Shown in pieces: positions 18,567-27,272 of a stretch of DNA of 64,000 nt. Made by a program: the position numbers and the translations under genes. The number at the start of each line of letters is the position of its first letter. Position 1 is the stretch's first letter. Under the pieces are notes generated by a model. The model saw only the letters and a program-made list of their open reading frames with translations, had not been told where the DNA came from and ran no database searches. Source of the DNA: Sphingobium sp. 15-1. GTDB taxonomy: Bacteria; Pseudomonadota; Alphaproteobacteria; Sphingomonadales; Sphingomonadaceae. The DNA lies in contig NZ_JABXJG010000002.1 of the NCBI RefSeq assembly GCF_013375535.1, forward strand, positions 1,240,001 to 1,304,000, given 5' to 3'.

Positions 18567-19415
18567 ATGCGACCATTCCGCAGCGTCCTCTATCTGCCCG
18601 GCAACAAGGAAAGGGTTTTGGAAAAGGCCGCCAGCTTGCCCTGCGACGTCCTGATCATCGATCTGGAGGACGCCGTCGCGCCGGATGCGAAGGATGCTGC
18701 CCGCGACCTTGCGATCCACGCGATCAGGAATATCGACTATGGTGATCGTCTGGCGATGTTGCGCGTCAATGGGCCGGAAACGCCCTGGCATGAGGCGGAC
18801 ATGGCCGCCGCCGGGCATGCGCCGGCGATCCTGCTGCCCAAGGTTTCCGACGCGGGCATGCTCGCCGCCGCCCGCGCGCGCCTTGGGCCGGGCAAGCCGC
18901 TCTGGGCGATGATCGAGACCTGCCAAGCGATCCTGCGCATGGACTCCATCGCCGGCGCGGCGGACGAAACAGGGCTGGAGGGTCTGGTCGTGGGCACCAA
19001 CGATCTGGCGAAGGAGTTGCGGTGCCAGGTCGATGACAATCGCACCGCATTGCAGAGCGCGCTCTTCACGGTGGTCGCCGCCGCCCGGGCCTATGGGCTG
19101 GTTGCGGTGGACGGGGTATGCAACCGGCTGAAGGATGAGGATTTTCTTGCGGCGGAATGCCGTCAGGGGGCCATGCTTGGCTTTGACGGGAAGAGCCTGA
19201 TCCATCCCGAGCAGATTGATGTCGCGAACCGGATCTTCTCACCGGCGGAAGCGGACATCGTGCACGCCCGCGCCGTGGTCGAGGCCTTCGAGGACCCGGC
19301 GAATGCGGGCAAGGGCGTCCTGACCGTGAACGGCAAGATGGCCGAACTGCTTCATCTGGAGGAAGCCAGGAGGATCATCGCGGTGAAGGCGCGGATTGAC
19401 GCACTGGCCGCTTGA
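18567..19415 (+). CDS. HpcH/HpaI-family CoA lyase, citrate-lyase-beta-like
   Basis: A 282-residue CitE-like lyase: FRSVLYLPGNKERVLEKAA, IIDLEDAVAPDAK (acidic metal pair), MLRVNGPETP, WAMIETCQAIL and GKSLIHPEQI. Stand-alone members cleave citramalyl-CoA, malyl-CoA or related beta-hydroxyacyl-CoA esters. It is shorter and clearly different from the lyase at 10727. AAGGA at 18554-18558 points to ATG 18567 rather than the TTG at 18561. Sharing a transcript with the IclR regulator suggests that its substrate or product is close to the regulatory signal. Confidence 0.88.
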   Translation: MRPFRSVLYLPGNKERVLEKAASLPCDVLIIDLEDAVAPDAKDAARDLAIHAIRNIDYGDRLAMLRVNGPETPWHEADMAAAGHAPAILLPKVSDAGMLAAARARLGPGKPLWAMIETCQAILRMDSIAGAADETGLEGLVVGTNDLAKELRCQVDDNRTALQSALFTVVAAARAYGLVAVDGVCNRLKDEDFLAAECRQGAMLGFDGKSLIHPEQIDVANRIFSPAEADIVHARAVVEAFEDPANAGKGVLTVNGKMAELLHLEEARRIIAVKARIDALAA

Positions 19416-19444
19416 CCGATCATGCGCCGGAACGGGTCGCAGCT

Positions 19445-21712
19445 TCAGTGGGCTGTGGTCCATTCCGGCGCCTGCGCCGTGCGGGACAGACGCACCCGCA
19501 GCCCGTTGAACACCGCGTTGCCCGACGGCATGTCCAGCAGGGCTGCATCGGACAGAAGATTATAGTTGCTGCCGGGGCGCTGATGCGCCACCTCCATGCG
19601 GGTTCCCGCTTCGTGATGGCCCCAGCCATGCGGTAGGTTGAGATGCCCGCGCTGCACATCGGCGTTGCGCTCGACCGTCACGGTCACCTGACGGCCCCCG
19701 GCGTCCAGCGCCACGGTGTCACCATCCGCCAGACCCAGCAGGTCCGCATCGTCAGGGTGGACGTGGAGATGGCTGCGAGCCGGACCTTTCGCCAGATTCG
19801 GCAGATTATGGAGCCAGCTGTTCATGGAACGCAGATCCCTGCGCCCGGACAGGATGAAATAGCCCTTTGCTGGTTCCAGCTCTCCGAGCTTTCCGGCCGC
19901 GATCCATTGGTCGAGCCGCTCAAGGTCGGCCATGATGGGTGCGGGGGCGAGGTTCACCTTTCCATCCGGCGTGCGGATGAGGTCCATGAGCCTGCCCGAC
20001 GGCGCATATCCGCGATCCACGCCATGGTCCGCGGCGCGCAGGTCAGTCAGGGTGATGCCGGCGGCCTGACCGAAGCCATCGCCGAAAGGCCCGGTGCGAA
20101 TGAAGAAATCGCACAGCTTTTCGACGCCTGTTTCTCCGGTCAGCTGTTGCATGATGGCTTCGTGCGGCGGGTCTGTCATGCAGGCGCGCTGCATGCTCCA
20201 CCCGACCAGCCCGGCGACATAGTGCCGGTCGTAGCACTCGGCATCCCGTCCCGTGAGCGCCGCGCCGAGACGCAGAAGGATCTCCCAATCCGCCAGACCG
20301 GGATCGGCAGCCGGCAGGGCCGGGGAAAAGCGGGCGTAGGAGCGGGGAGAGAAAGCCCCGAACATCAGCGTGCAATTGGGTTCGCCCAGAGGATCGCCCG
20401 GCGGAAGGATCAGGTCGGCGTGACGGCTCGTTTCATTGAGATACATGTCGATGGAGATCAGGAAATCGAGCTTTTCGACCGCCGCCTCTATGGCCCGGCT
20501 GTCGGGGAAGGAGCGTATAGGGTTTCCGGCCAGCGTGATCAGCGCCCGCACGCGGCCTTCGCCGGGCGTCGCGATTTCTTCCGCCAGTGCGGCGGCGGGC
20601 AGGCGGCCGCCCAGCTCGGGCAATTTGCGCACGCGCGTGTGAAAGCGGCCATAGGGCGCCTGGCCCTTGGAATAGGGGCTGGAAAAGAGGGCGGTGGACA
20701 CGATAGGCATCGGGATCAGCATGCCTCCCTCGCGGTCCAGATTGCCCGTCAGCGCATTGATGGCTTCGATCAGCCATGACGCGATGGAACCGAAGGGCTG
20801 GCAACAGGTGCCTACCCGCCCATAGACGGCTGCCCTTGGTGCCGCCGCGAGGAATCGGGCCAGCGATCGGATCTTGTCCGCGTGGACCCCAATGATGGCG
20901 GCGACCTTTTCCGCCGGGTAGCGTGCGGCGACCTGTCGAAGCTGGTCGATGCCGGAAAAGCGCGTTTCCAGGTCCGGGCGGTCCGCCACGCCATCGCTGA
21001 ACAGGCTCTCCACCAGGGCCAGCAGTAGCAGCGCGTCGGTCGATGGCTGTATCGCGAGATGATCGTCCGCCATTTCCGCCGTGCGCGTGCGGCGTGGATC
21101 GACAACGACGATCCGCCCGCCTCTTTCGCGCATCTGCGCAAGCTTTTTAGGCAGGCCCGGCAGGGTCAGCATGCTGCCGTTGCTGACCGCTGGGTTCGCG
21201 CCCAGGATCAGCAGGAAATCGCACCGTTCTATGTCGGGCACCGGATTGATCCCGATGTCGCCGAACATCAGGGCGTTGGCGAGCATGCGCGGATAGGCGT
21301 CGATGGATGCGGCCGTGTAGATCTGCCGGGACCCGATCGCCTGGGTGAGCGCGCCGGTGTAAAGGACGCTCCCGACATTGCCCGCCACCGGATTGCCGAC
21401 ATAGGTGGCGATGGCGTCGGGGCCGTGTTCCTGCCGGATCGCGCTCAGCTTTTCCGCGGCGAGCGCGAAGGCTTCGTCCCAGCCTATCGGTTCGAATCCG
21501 TCCTGCGTGCGCCGCAGCGGCTGACGAAGCCGATCGGGATCGCGCCCGATGCCGGCCATCGCCTGCGACTTCGGGCACACGAAGCCCTGGCTGACAGGGT
21601 CGTCCGCGTCACCCTTGATCGACCGCACCTGCCCGTTGGATGCGGTCTCGATCACCAGGCCGCAGCCGGCCTCGCAAATCGTGCAGGAACGATAGTGGCG
21701 ATCGTGCGACAT
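19445..21712 (-). CDS. Molybdopterin oxidoreductase (bis-MGD, 4Fe-4S), DMSO-reductase family
   Basis: About 755 residues from ATG 21712 (760 from a GTG at 21727 that overlaps the previous stop). It has the N-terminal 4Fe-4S motif C-x2-C-x3-C-x28-C (CTICEAGC...GFVC), then GYVCPK-like KSQAM, LILGANPAVSNG, VVVDPRRTRTAEMADDHL and the C-terminal dinucleotide-binding region (SGRRDLRSMNSWLHN, LNLPHGWGHHE). No Cys or Sec is seen at the usual molybdenum-ligand place; TAASID offers a Ser. There is no Tat signal, so it is probably cytoplasmic. Last gene of the seven-gene operon. A paralogue is at 37809. Reaction unknown: oxidation, reduction or water-based hydroxylation are all possible. Confidence 0.9.
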   Translation of the reverse strand: MSHDRHYRSCTICEAGCGLVIETASNGQVRSIKGDADDPVSQGFVCPKSQAMAGIGRDPDRLRQPLRRTQDGFEPIGWDEAFALAAEKLSAIRQEHGPDAIATYVGNPVAGNVGSVLYTGALTQAIGSRQIYTAASIDAYPRMLANALMFGDIGINPVPDIERCDFLLILGANPAVSNGSMLTLPGLPKKLAQMRERGGRIVVVDPRRTRTAEMADDHLAIQPSTDALLLLALVESLFSDGVADRPDLETRFSGIDQLRQVAARYPAEKVAAIIGVHADKIRSLARFLAAAPRAAVYGRVGTCCQPFGSIASWLIEAINALTGNLDREGGMLIPMPIVSTALFSSPYSKGQAPYGRFHTRVRKLPELGGRLPAAALAEEIATPGEGRVRALITLAGNPIRSFPDSRAIEAAVEKLDFLISIDMYLNETSRHADLILPPGDPLGEPNCTLMFGAFSPRSYARFSPALPAADPGLADWEILLRLGAALTGRDAECYDRHYVAGLVGWSMQRACMTDPPHEAIMQQLTGETGVEKLCDFFIRTGPFGDGFGQAAGITLTDLRAADHGVDRGYAPSGRLMDLIRTPDGKVNLAPAPIMADLERLDQWIAAGKLGELEPAKGYFILSGRRDLRSMNSWLHNLPNLAKGPARSHLHVHPDDADLLGLADGDTVALDAGGRQVTVTVERNADVQRGHLNLPHGWGHHEAGTRMEVAHQRPGSNYNLLSDAALLDMPSGNAVFNGLRVRLSRTAQAPEWTTAH

Positions 21713-21723
21713 ATTGTCTTCCG

Positions 21724-22491
21724 TCACGCCCCCATGATCGTCGCGCCGCCATCGACGACGATCGTCTGCCCGGTCACGAAGCTGGACGCGTCGGACGCAA
21801 GGAAAAGGGCTGCGCCCGCGATTTCGCGGGGTTGCCCCACGCGGCGCAGGGGCACCGGATCGACGAAGCGGGCCAGCGCCTTTTCATTGTTCATGATCGC
21901 GGAGGCGAAGTCCGTCTCGATTAGGCCCGGCGCGATGGCGTTCACCCGCACGCCGGAGGGGCCATATTCCGCCGCCAGATTGCGCGCCATCTGAAGGTCG
22001 GCGGCCTTGGACATGTTGTAGGCGCCGATCGACGTCGAGGAAAGCAGTCCACCGATGGAGGAGATCAAGATGATGGACCCGGCCTTGCGCTCGATCATCT
22101 CCGGTGCGACCATGCCGATCAGGGTCAGCGGCGAAAGGACGTTGTTGTCGAATATCTTTCGGAACATCTCCTCCGAAATCGACGTGAGTGGGCCGTAATG
22201 CGGATTGCTGGCCGCGTTGCAGACCAGGATGTCGATCCGGCCGAAGGCTTCGCGCGTGCGCTGGACCAGACGAGTCAGATCGTCCCTGGAACTCACATTG
22301 GCGGGAACGGAGACCGCCCGCCCGGGACCATGGCGCGCTTCGATTTCCGCCGTCGCCGCCTGACAGGCGTCCTCTTTCCGGCTGGAAATGACGACGCGCC
22401 CGCCATGTTCCACAATGGCCTCTGCGATCGCGCGCCCGATGCCGCGCGACGAACCCGTGACAATGGCGGTTTTCCCTGCCAGATCGAACAT
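21724..22491 (-). CDS. SDR family oxidoreductase
   Basis: A 255-residue short-chain dehydrogenase with TGSSRGIG (residues 12-19), LVCNAAS as the NNAG variant, ISSIGG (Ser) and YNMSK (Tyr, Lys), and a standard C-terminal [12 protein letters not shown]. The frame is open further upstream, but AGGAGAGGAGAAGG in front of ATG 22491 fixes the start. It overlaps or abuts the molybdopterin oxidoreductase and follows the ALDH by 58 bases in the same operon. Probably an NAD(P) alcohol/ketone enzyme of the pathway. Confidence 0.9.
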   Translation of the reverse strand: MFDLAGKTAIVTGSSRGIGRAIAEAIVEHGGRVVISSRKEDACQAATAEIEARHGPGRAVSVPANVSSRDDLTRLVQRTREAFGRIDILVCNAASNPHYGPLTSISEEMFRKIFDNNVLSPLTLIGMVAPEMIERKAGSIILISSIGGLLSSTSIGAYNMSKAADLQMARNLAAEYGPSGVRVNAIAPGLIETDFASAIMNNEKALARFVDPVPLRRVGQPREIAGAALFLASDASSFVTGQTIVVDGGATIMGA

Positions 22492-22549
22492 GCCTTCTCC
22501 TCTCCTCTCCTGTTTCTCCGTCAGTTGTCCGGCGACGATCCGCCGGCTG

Positions 22550-23983
22550 TCATAATTTGATCGTGACGCATTTGAGCTGCGTATAATGATGCAGCGCCTC
22601 AATCCCTTTTTCCCGGCCGTAGCCGCTGTTCTTGTAGCCCCCCAGCGGCGTTTCGACGCCGCCCGCCATATATTCGTTCACATAGATCTGACCTGCCTGG
22701 ATGGCCGCCGAAACCCTGTGGGCGCGGGACAGAGACTGGGTCCAGATACCGGCGGCCAGGCCATATTCGGTATCGTTGGCGATGGCGATGGCCTCATCCT
22801 CGTCCTCGAACGGGATCACGACGAGCACGGGGCCGAAAATCTCCTCCCGCGCCAGTCGGCTGTTATTGCTGACATCGCCATAGACGGTCGGCGGCAGGAA
22901 CCAGCCGCCGCCCCATCCTTCGCGGGTGACGGCGCTGCCGCCTGTCGCGGGTTCCAGCCCTTCGCTCCGGGCGATGTCGAAGAAGGATGCGACGCGGTCA
23001 TATTGCGCCTTCGTCGTCAACGGACCCATCAGCGCGTCGACGTCCGGCCCGACCTTGAGTTGACCCACTGCCGCCGCCAGCTTTTCGACGAAGGCGGCAT
23101 GGATGGACCGCTGTACGAGCAGGCGGCTGCCGGCCAGGCAGACTTGCCCGGCATTGCCGGCAAAGGCGCGGATCGCGCCCGGAATGGCGGCGGAGAGATC
23201 GGCGTCCTCAAAGACGATGTTGGGGGATTTGCCGCCCAGTTCCAGGGTCAGCGGGATGATGCGATCCGCCGCGATATGGGCGATGGCGCGGCCCGCACGC
23301 ACGCTGCCGGTAAAGGCGATTTTGCGGATGTCGGGATGCGAGACCAGCGCGCTGCCCGCTTCGGTCCCTGACCCCAGCACTACGTTGAAGACCCCGGCGG
23401 GCATGCCGCATTCGACGGCGATCCGCGCCAGCAGCACTGTTGAACCGGACGTGAATTCGCTCGGCTTCGAAACGACGCAGTTGCCCGCTGCAAGGGCAGG
23501 GGCAATGCCGCGGGCGGCCTGGTTCAGCGGCGCGTTCCAAGGCGTGATGACCCCGACCACGCCAAAGGGTTCGCGCAGTGTGTAGCTGTGATATCCCTCG
23601 CCCAACCCGATGACCTCGCCATGGAACAGGTTGGTGAGGCCGCCGTAAAATTCGAAATATTGCGCCGCGACCTCGGTTTCAAAAGGCAGCTGCCATCCCG
23701 GCTTGCCGGTTTCGGCGCGTTCGATCGCGCCGAATTCATCCCGGCGGTCGCGGATGGCGCGGCCGATGTCGGTCAATATCCGGCCTCGGTCGAGCGGCCG
23801 CATCGCCTTCCATTGCGCGAATGCGGACGAACATGAGCGAACGGCCCGGTCCACATCCTCGCCTCTGCTGTCGGCCACCTTGGCGAAGGGCGCACCGATG
23901 GTCGGATCGAAGGAGTCCGTATAGGTGCCCGAGGCCGGCTCGGCATCGGCGCCAGCGATGAAATTGTTCCAGACGCGATCCAT
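22550..23983 (-). CDS. Aldehyde dehydrogenase
   Basis: A 477-residue ALDH-superfamily protein: [44 protein letters not shown] (Glu base), [12 protein letters not shown] (Cys nucleophile) and [13 protein letters not shown]. It is closest in style to the plant-type/betaine-aldehyde branch acting on varied aldehydes. ATG 23983 with AGGAAAAG upstream is preferred over the long open frame that overlaps the FAD oxidoreductase gene; the gap to that gene's stop is 16 bases. Within the operon it would turn an aldehyde into the acid that is then activated to CoA. Confidence 0.91.
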   Translation of the reverse strand: MDRVWNNFIAGADAEPASGTYTDSFDPTIGAPFAKVADSRGEDVDRAVRSCSSAFAQWKAMRPLDRGRILTDIGRAIRDRRDEFGAIERAETGKPGWQLPFETEVAAQYFEFYGGLTNLFHGEVIGLGEGYHSYTLREPFGVVGVITPWNAPLNQAARGIAPALAAGNCVVSKPSEFTSGSTVLLARIAVECGMPAGVFNVVLGSGTEAGSALVSHPDIRKIAFTGSVRAGRAIAHIAADRIIPLTLELGGKSPNIVFEDADLSAAIPGAIRAFAGNAGQVCLAGSRLLVQRSIHAAFVEKLAAAVGQLKVGPDVDALMGPLTTKAQYDRVASFFDIARSEGLEPATGGSAVTREGWGGGWFLPPTVYGDVSNNSRLAREEIFGPVLVVIPFEDEDEAIAIANDTEYGLAAGIWTQSLSRAHRVSAAIQAGQIYVNEYMAGGVETPLGGYKNSGYGREKGIEALHHYTQLKCVTIKL

Positions 23984-23999
23984 CGTTCTTTTCCTGTGA

Positions 24000-25448
24000 T
24001 CAGTGGGGGAGGTCGAGCATCGCGTGAATGTCGGCGCGCGATGGGTTGGTTGATCCGGCCATGATATCGCCATGCCGTTTTCGGACAACCGCGCAGAGCG
24101 CGGCAAGCAGGGCCATCGGACCTGACCGCCAGCGATCCGGGCCGTCCAGCATGTGGACATTGCACAGGAATCCGCGCATCAGCCGGGGGGAATGAGGCAA
24201 CGCGCGCTGTATCAGTGACAGCCGCCAATGTGCGGGCGAGGGGCGAGGGTCGGCCAATTCCGTGCCCGCCAGTGCCGCCGCCCGACGGGTCGCGGCGTCG
24301 TCCATGCGGCGCATGTCGTCGAAATAGGCTCTCAATTCCCGCTCAATGCCGCGTTCATAGGCATGGGCCGCCGCGCCGAAGCTGTCATGCGCGTCGATGG
24401 CATCCGCAAGGCGGCAGGCGGCGATGAGTGCGAATGTCAGGCCACGGCCATAAAGAGGGTTGGACGTCACCAGCGCATCGCCCACTGGCAGGAGATTGTC
24501 CACGACCGGCCGCCCATCCGCCATGTAGCTGCGCCATCGGCTCTTGAGATCAGCCATGCCAGCGACGCGCCCCAGCGGCCGGGAGATGGCTGGATCGACG
24601 AACGGCGCCAGCCCGGGCAAGCGCCGGCAGATGTCGGTAAAGCCCACATCGGTCGATGCCAGCCCACGCAGCGCCTTTTCCCGTTCAGGCAGGGCGAGCG
24701 TGATCGAAAAGCAGCGATTGTCCGCCGGGATCACGCCGAATTTGAGATAGCCAAGATCGCCGGTGCGTCCCTGCGGTGGTTCAGGTTCGGTCACGTCTTC
24801 CGCAAGGTTGTAGAAGCGGCTGTGATAGGTCAGGTCGCACGGCGCAATATCTTCGTGGGGCCCGACGCCCGCTTGCGCCAGCCAGCCGGGAATGGGTGAA
24901 CGTCTGCCGCCGGCATCGATGATGAGGTCGGCATGGATCGCTTGCCCATCGACCGTCAGCCCCGTGGCGCGGGGCGGCTGTCCGGGCCGCTGGTCCAGCA
25001 GCAGGGCGCTGGCCTTCGATCCGTAGGCGACGGTCACGCCCGGCAATGTCGCGACATGATCGCGCAGCACCGCCTCGAACGTCGTGCGGCGCATGGCGAT
25101 GGTGCGGAGCGCATCCTCACCGCTTCTCTCGCGCACCCTGGCGCGCAGGGTAGGGGAGAGGTTGTCGGCAAAGGACAGCTCGCGCGCACCGGCGGCCATC
25201 ATGCGATCCAGCAAGGCGGGGTGACGCTGTTCGACGATCTGCTTGAAGCGCGCCCGAAAGGCGTGGGTATGGCGGATCTGGGCGACGCCCAGGCGCCGCC
25301 AGTCGTTGAACAGACGATCGGGATGGCCGGGCTCAGGCGAACGGTCGCGTTCGATCACGGTGACGCGATGCCCCGCATCCGCCAGCGCCAGCGCGCTGAG
25401 CAGGCCCGACACGCCCCCTCCCATGATCAATATGGTCAACTGTTCCAA
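24000..25448 (-). CDS. FAD-dependent oxidoreductase (monooxygenase/geranylgeranyl-reductase-like)
   Basis: A 482-residue flavoprotein. The dinucleotide fold LIMGGGVSGLLSALALADAGHRVTVIERD is at the N-terminus (GGGVSG at 10-15, acidic Glu33), and the second FAD motif appears as LPVGDALVTSNPLYGRGLTFA. The order and length fit the group I flavin monooxygenase/squalene-epoxidase-like superfamily. It may hydroxylate, epoxidise or reduce a double bond; no transmembrane segment is obvious. The start is TTG at 25448 with GAAGG just upstream. It lies between acyl-CoA dehydrogenase and ALDH genes in the thiolase-to-molybdoenzyme operon. Confidence 0.82.
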   Translation of the reverse strand: MEQLTILIMGGGVSGLLSALALADAGHRVTVIERDRSPEPGHPDRLFNDWRRLGVAQIRHTHAFRARFKQIVEQRHPALLDRMMAAGARELSFADNLSPTLRARVRERSGEDALRTIAMRRTTFEAVLRDHVATLPGVTVAYGSKASALLLDQRPGQPPRATGLTVDGQAIHADLIIDAGGRRSPIPGWLAQAGVGPHEDIAPCDLTYHSRFYNLAEDVTEPEPPQGRTGDLGYLKFGVIPADNRCFSITLALPEREKALRGLASTDVGFTDICRRLPGLAPFVDPAISRPLGRVAGMADLKSRWRSYMADGRPVVDNLLPVGDALVTSNPLYGRGLTFALIAACRLADAIDAHDSFGAAAHAYERGIERELRAYFDDMRRMDDAATRRAAALAGTELADPRPSPAHWRLSLIQRALPHSPRLMRGFLCNVHMLDGPDRWRSGPMALLAALCAVVRKRHGDIMAGSTNPSRADIHAMLDLPH

Positions 25449-25477
25449 ACGCCTTCGCCCAACTCATCCTCGTTCTG

Positions 25478-27262
25478 CTAAAATGCCGCCTCCGCCAGCG
25501 TCATGAGCGGTGCGGGGCCGCTCTCTATCTGAGCAAGAAGCCCGCTGGCGCGGGGCAGCAGACGACGCATGTAAAAGTCCGCCGTTGTCAGTTTCGCCTG
25601 GCCGAAGGCTTCGCCATGCGCGCCCTTTTCCACCTGGCCGGGCACGGCCTTCGCCATTTTGAGCCAGAGCCAGCCGAGCATGGCGTAGCCCGTAAGCTCC
25701 AGGAAGGGATAGGCCGCCGCGCCGATCGCGTCGGGATCCTTCCTGGCATTCTTCATCATCCAGGCGATGGCGGCCTCCAGATCGTCCAGAACCGGACCAA
25801 TCGGCCGGGCGAGGTGGGACAGGGCCTCGGGCGTTTCAGCGATCTCACGGCGCATCTGCGCCATCAGCGTGGCGAAGCCGCGCCCATCGTCCTGCCACAA
25901 TTTCCGGCCGACCAGATCCATGGCCTGAACGCCATTAGCGCCTTCGTAGATCATGGTGATGCGCGCATCGCGGACAAGCTGCTCCACGCCGGTTTCGCGG
26001 ATATAACCATGGCCGCCGAACACTTGCTGCGCCGTGACCGCGCATTCATGGCCGCGGTCGGTGACAAAGGCCTTCACGACCGGCGTGGCGATGCTTAGCA
26101 GGTCGGTTGCCTGCTGCCGCGCGTCGGCGTCGGGCGCATGGCGTGCCAGATCGGACTGGGCGGTGGCCCACAGGCACAGCGCCCGGCATCCTTGCACGAG
26201 CGAGCGGCATTCCATCAGCATGCGGCGCACGTCGGGATGGACGGTCAGGGGGTCAGCCGCCTGCTCGGGATCGGCGGCGCCAGTAAGCGCGCGGCCCTGC
26301 CGCCGTTCGCGCGCATAGGCGACAGCGGCCTGATAGGCGGCTTCCGCAACCGCCACGCCCTGAATGCCGACATGCAGCCTGGCGTCGTTCATCATCACGA
26401 ACATGGCGTTGAGACCCTTGGTCTCCTCGCCGATCAGCCAGCCGGTGGCGCCATCATAATTCATCACGCAGGTCGCATTGCCGTGCAGACCCATCTTTTC
26501 CTCGATCGCGCCGCATGACAGGGCGTTGCGCTGGCCGGGGGTGCTTGGGCCGTCAGGCAGGAATTTGGGCACGATGAAGAGGGACAGTCCCTTCACATTG
26601 TCGGGCGCGCCCTCGGTCTTCGCCAGCACGAGATGGACGATGTTGTCGGACAGGTCATGTTCGCCGGCCGAGATGAAGATCTTGGTGCCGGTGATGGAGT
26701 AGGTTCCATCGCCCACCGGCCTTGCCCGCGTGCGGATGAGGTTGAGGTCGGTGCCGCATTGCGGTTCCGTCAGGTTCATCGTGCCCGTCCATGTGCCGGA
26801 CACCATGGGCGGCAGATAAAGCGCCTTCTGCGCTTCATTGCCATGCGCCAGGATCGCGCTGACCGCGCCGGAGGTCAGTCCGGTATAGGCGCCAAAGCTC
26901 AGATTGGCCGAAAGCACGAATTCTTCCGTCGCCAGCCAGGCAAGATGGGGCAAGGCCTGCCCGCCATAGGCTTCCGGCGGGAACAGCGCCGTCCATCCCG
27001 CCTCCCGATATCGGGCATAGGCTTCACGGAAGCCATCGGGGGCGCGGACATTACCGTCCGCGTCCCTTCGGCAACCTTGCTTGTCGCCATTGGCGTTGAG
27101 CGGCGCGATCACCTCTGCCGCGAAGCGGCCGCTTTCCGACAGGATCGCGGAAAGCGTTTCGGTCTCCATATGGGAAAAGGCGGGCAGCGCAGCGATTGCG
27201 GGCAGCGCCGCCACCGTGTCGAGAACGAACAGGCTGTCTTCTACTGGAGCGGTATAGTTCAT
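25478..27262 (-). CDS. Long-form acyl-CoA dehydrogenase (DmdC/FadE-like)
   Basis: A 594-residue FAD enzyme, longer than the usual 380-400 because of extra N- and C-terminal segments, as in the 3-methylmercaptopropionyl-CoA dehydrogenase-like group. LTEPQCGTDLNLIRTRA, GTKIFISAGEHD, GLSLFIVPKFL, FGGHGYIRETGVEQLVRDARI and MIYEGANGVQAMDLVGRK are visible; the Glu in Y-E-G is the catalytic base. It makes the 2-enoyl-CoA used by the FadB-like protein encoded ten bases upstream. The C-terminal extension likely contributes to dimer contacts, as in relatives. Confidence 0.92.
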   Translation of the reverse strand: MNYTAPVEDSLFVLDTVAALPAIAALPAFSHMETETLSAILSESGRFAAEVIAPLNANGDKQGCRRDADGNVRAPDGFREAYARYREAGWTALFPPEAYGGQALPHLAWLATEEFVLSANLSFGAYTGLTSGAVSAILAHGNEAQKALYLPPMVSGTWTGTMNLTEPQCGTDLNLIRTRARPVGDGTYSITGTKIFISAGEHDLSDNIVHLVLAKTEGAPDNVKGLSLFIVPKFLPDGPSTPGQRNALSCGAIEEKMGLHGNATCVMNYDGATGWLIGEETKGLNAMFVMMNDARLHVGIQGVAVAEAAYQAAVAYARERRQGRALTGAADPEQAADPLTVHPDVRRMLMECRSLVQGCRALCLWATAQSDLARHAPDADARQQATDLLSIATPVVKAFVTDRGHECAVTAQQVFGGHGYIRETGVEQLVRDARITMIYEGANGVQAMDLVGRKLWQDDGRGFATLMAQMRREIAETPEALSHLARPIGPVLDDLEAAIAWMMKNARKDPDAIGAAAYPFLELTGYAMLGWLWLKMAKAVPGQVEKGAHGEAFGQAKLTTADFYMRRLLPRASGLLAQIESGPAPLMTLAEAAF

Positions 27263-27272
27263 GGCCGTTGCT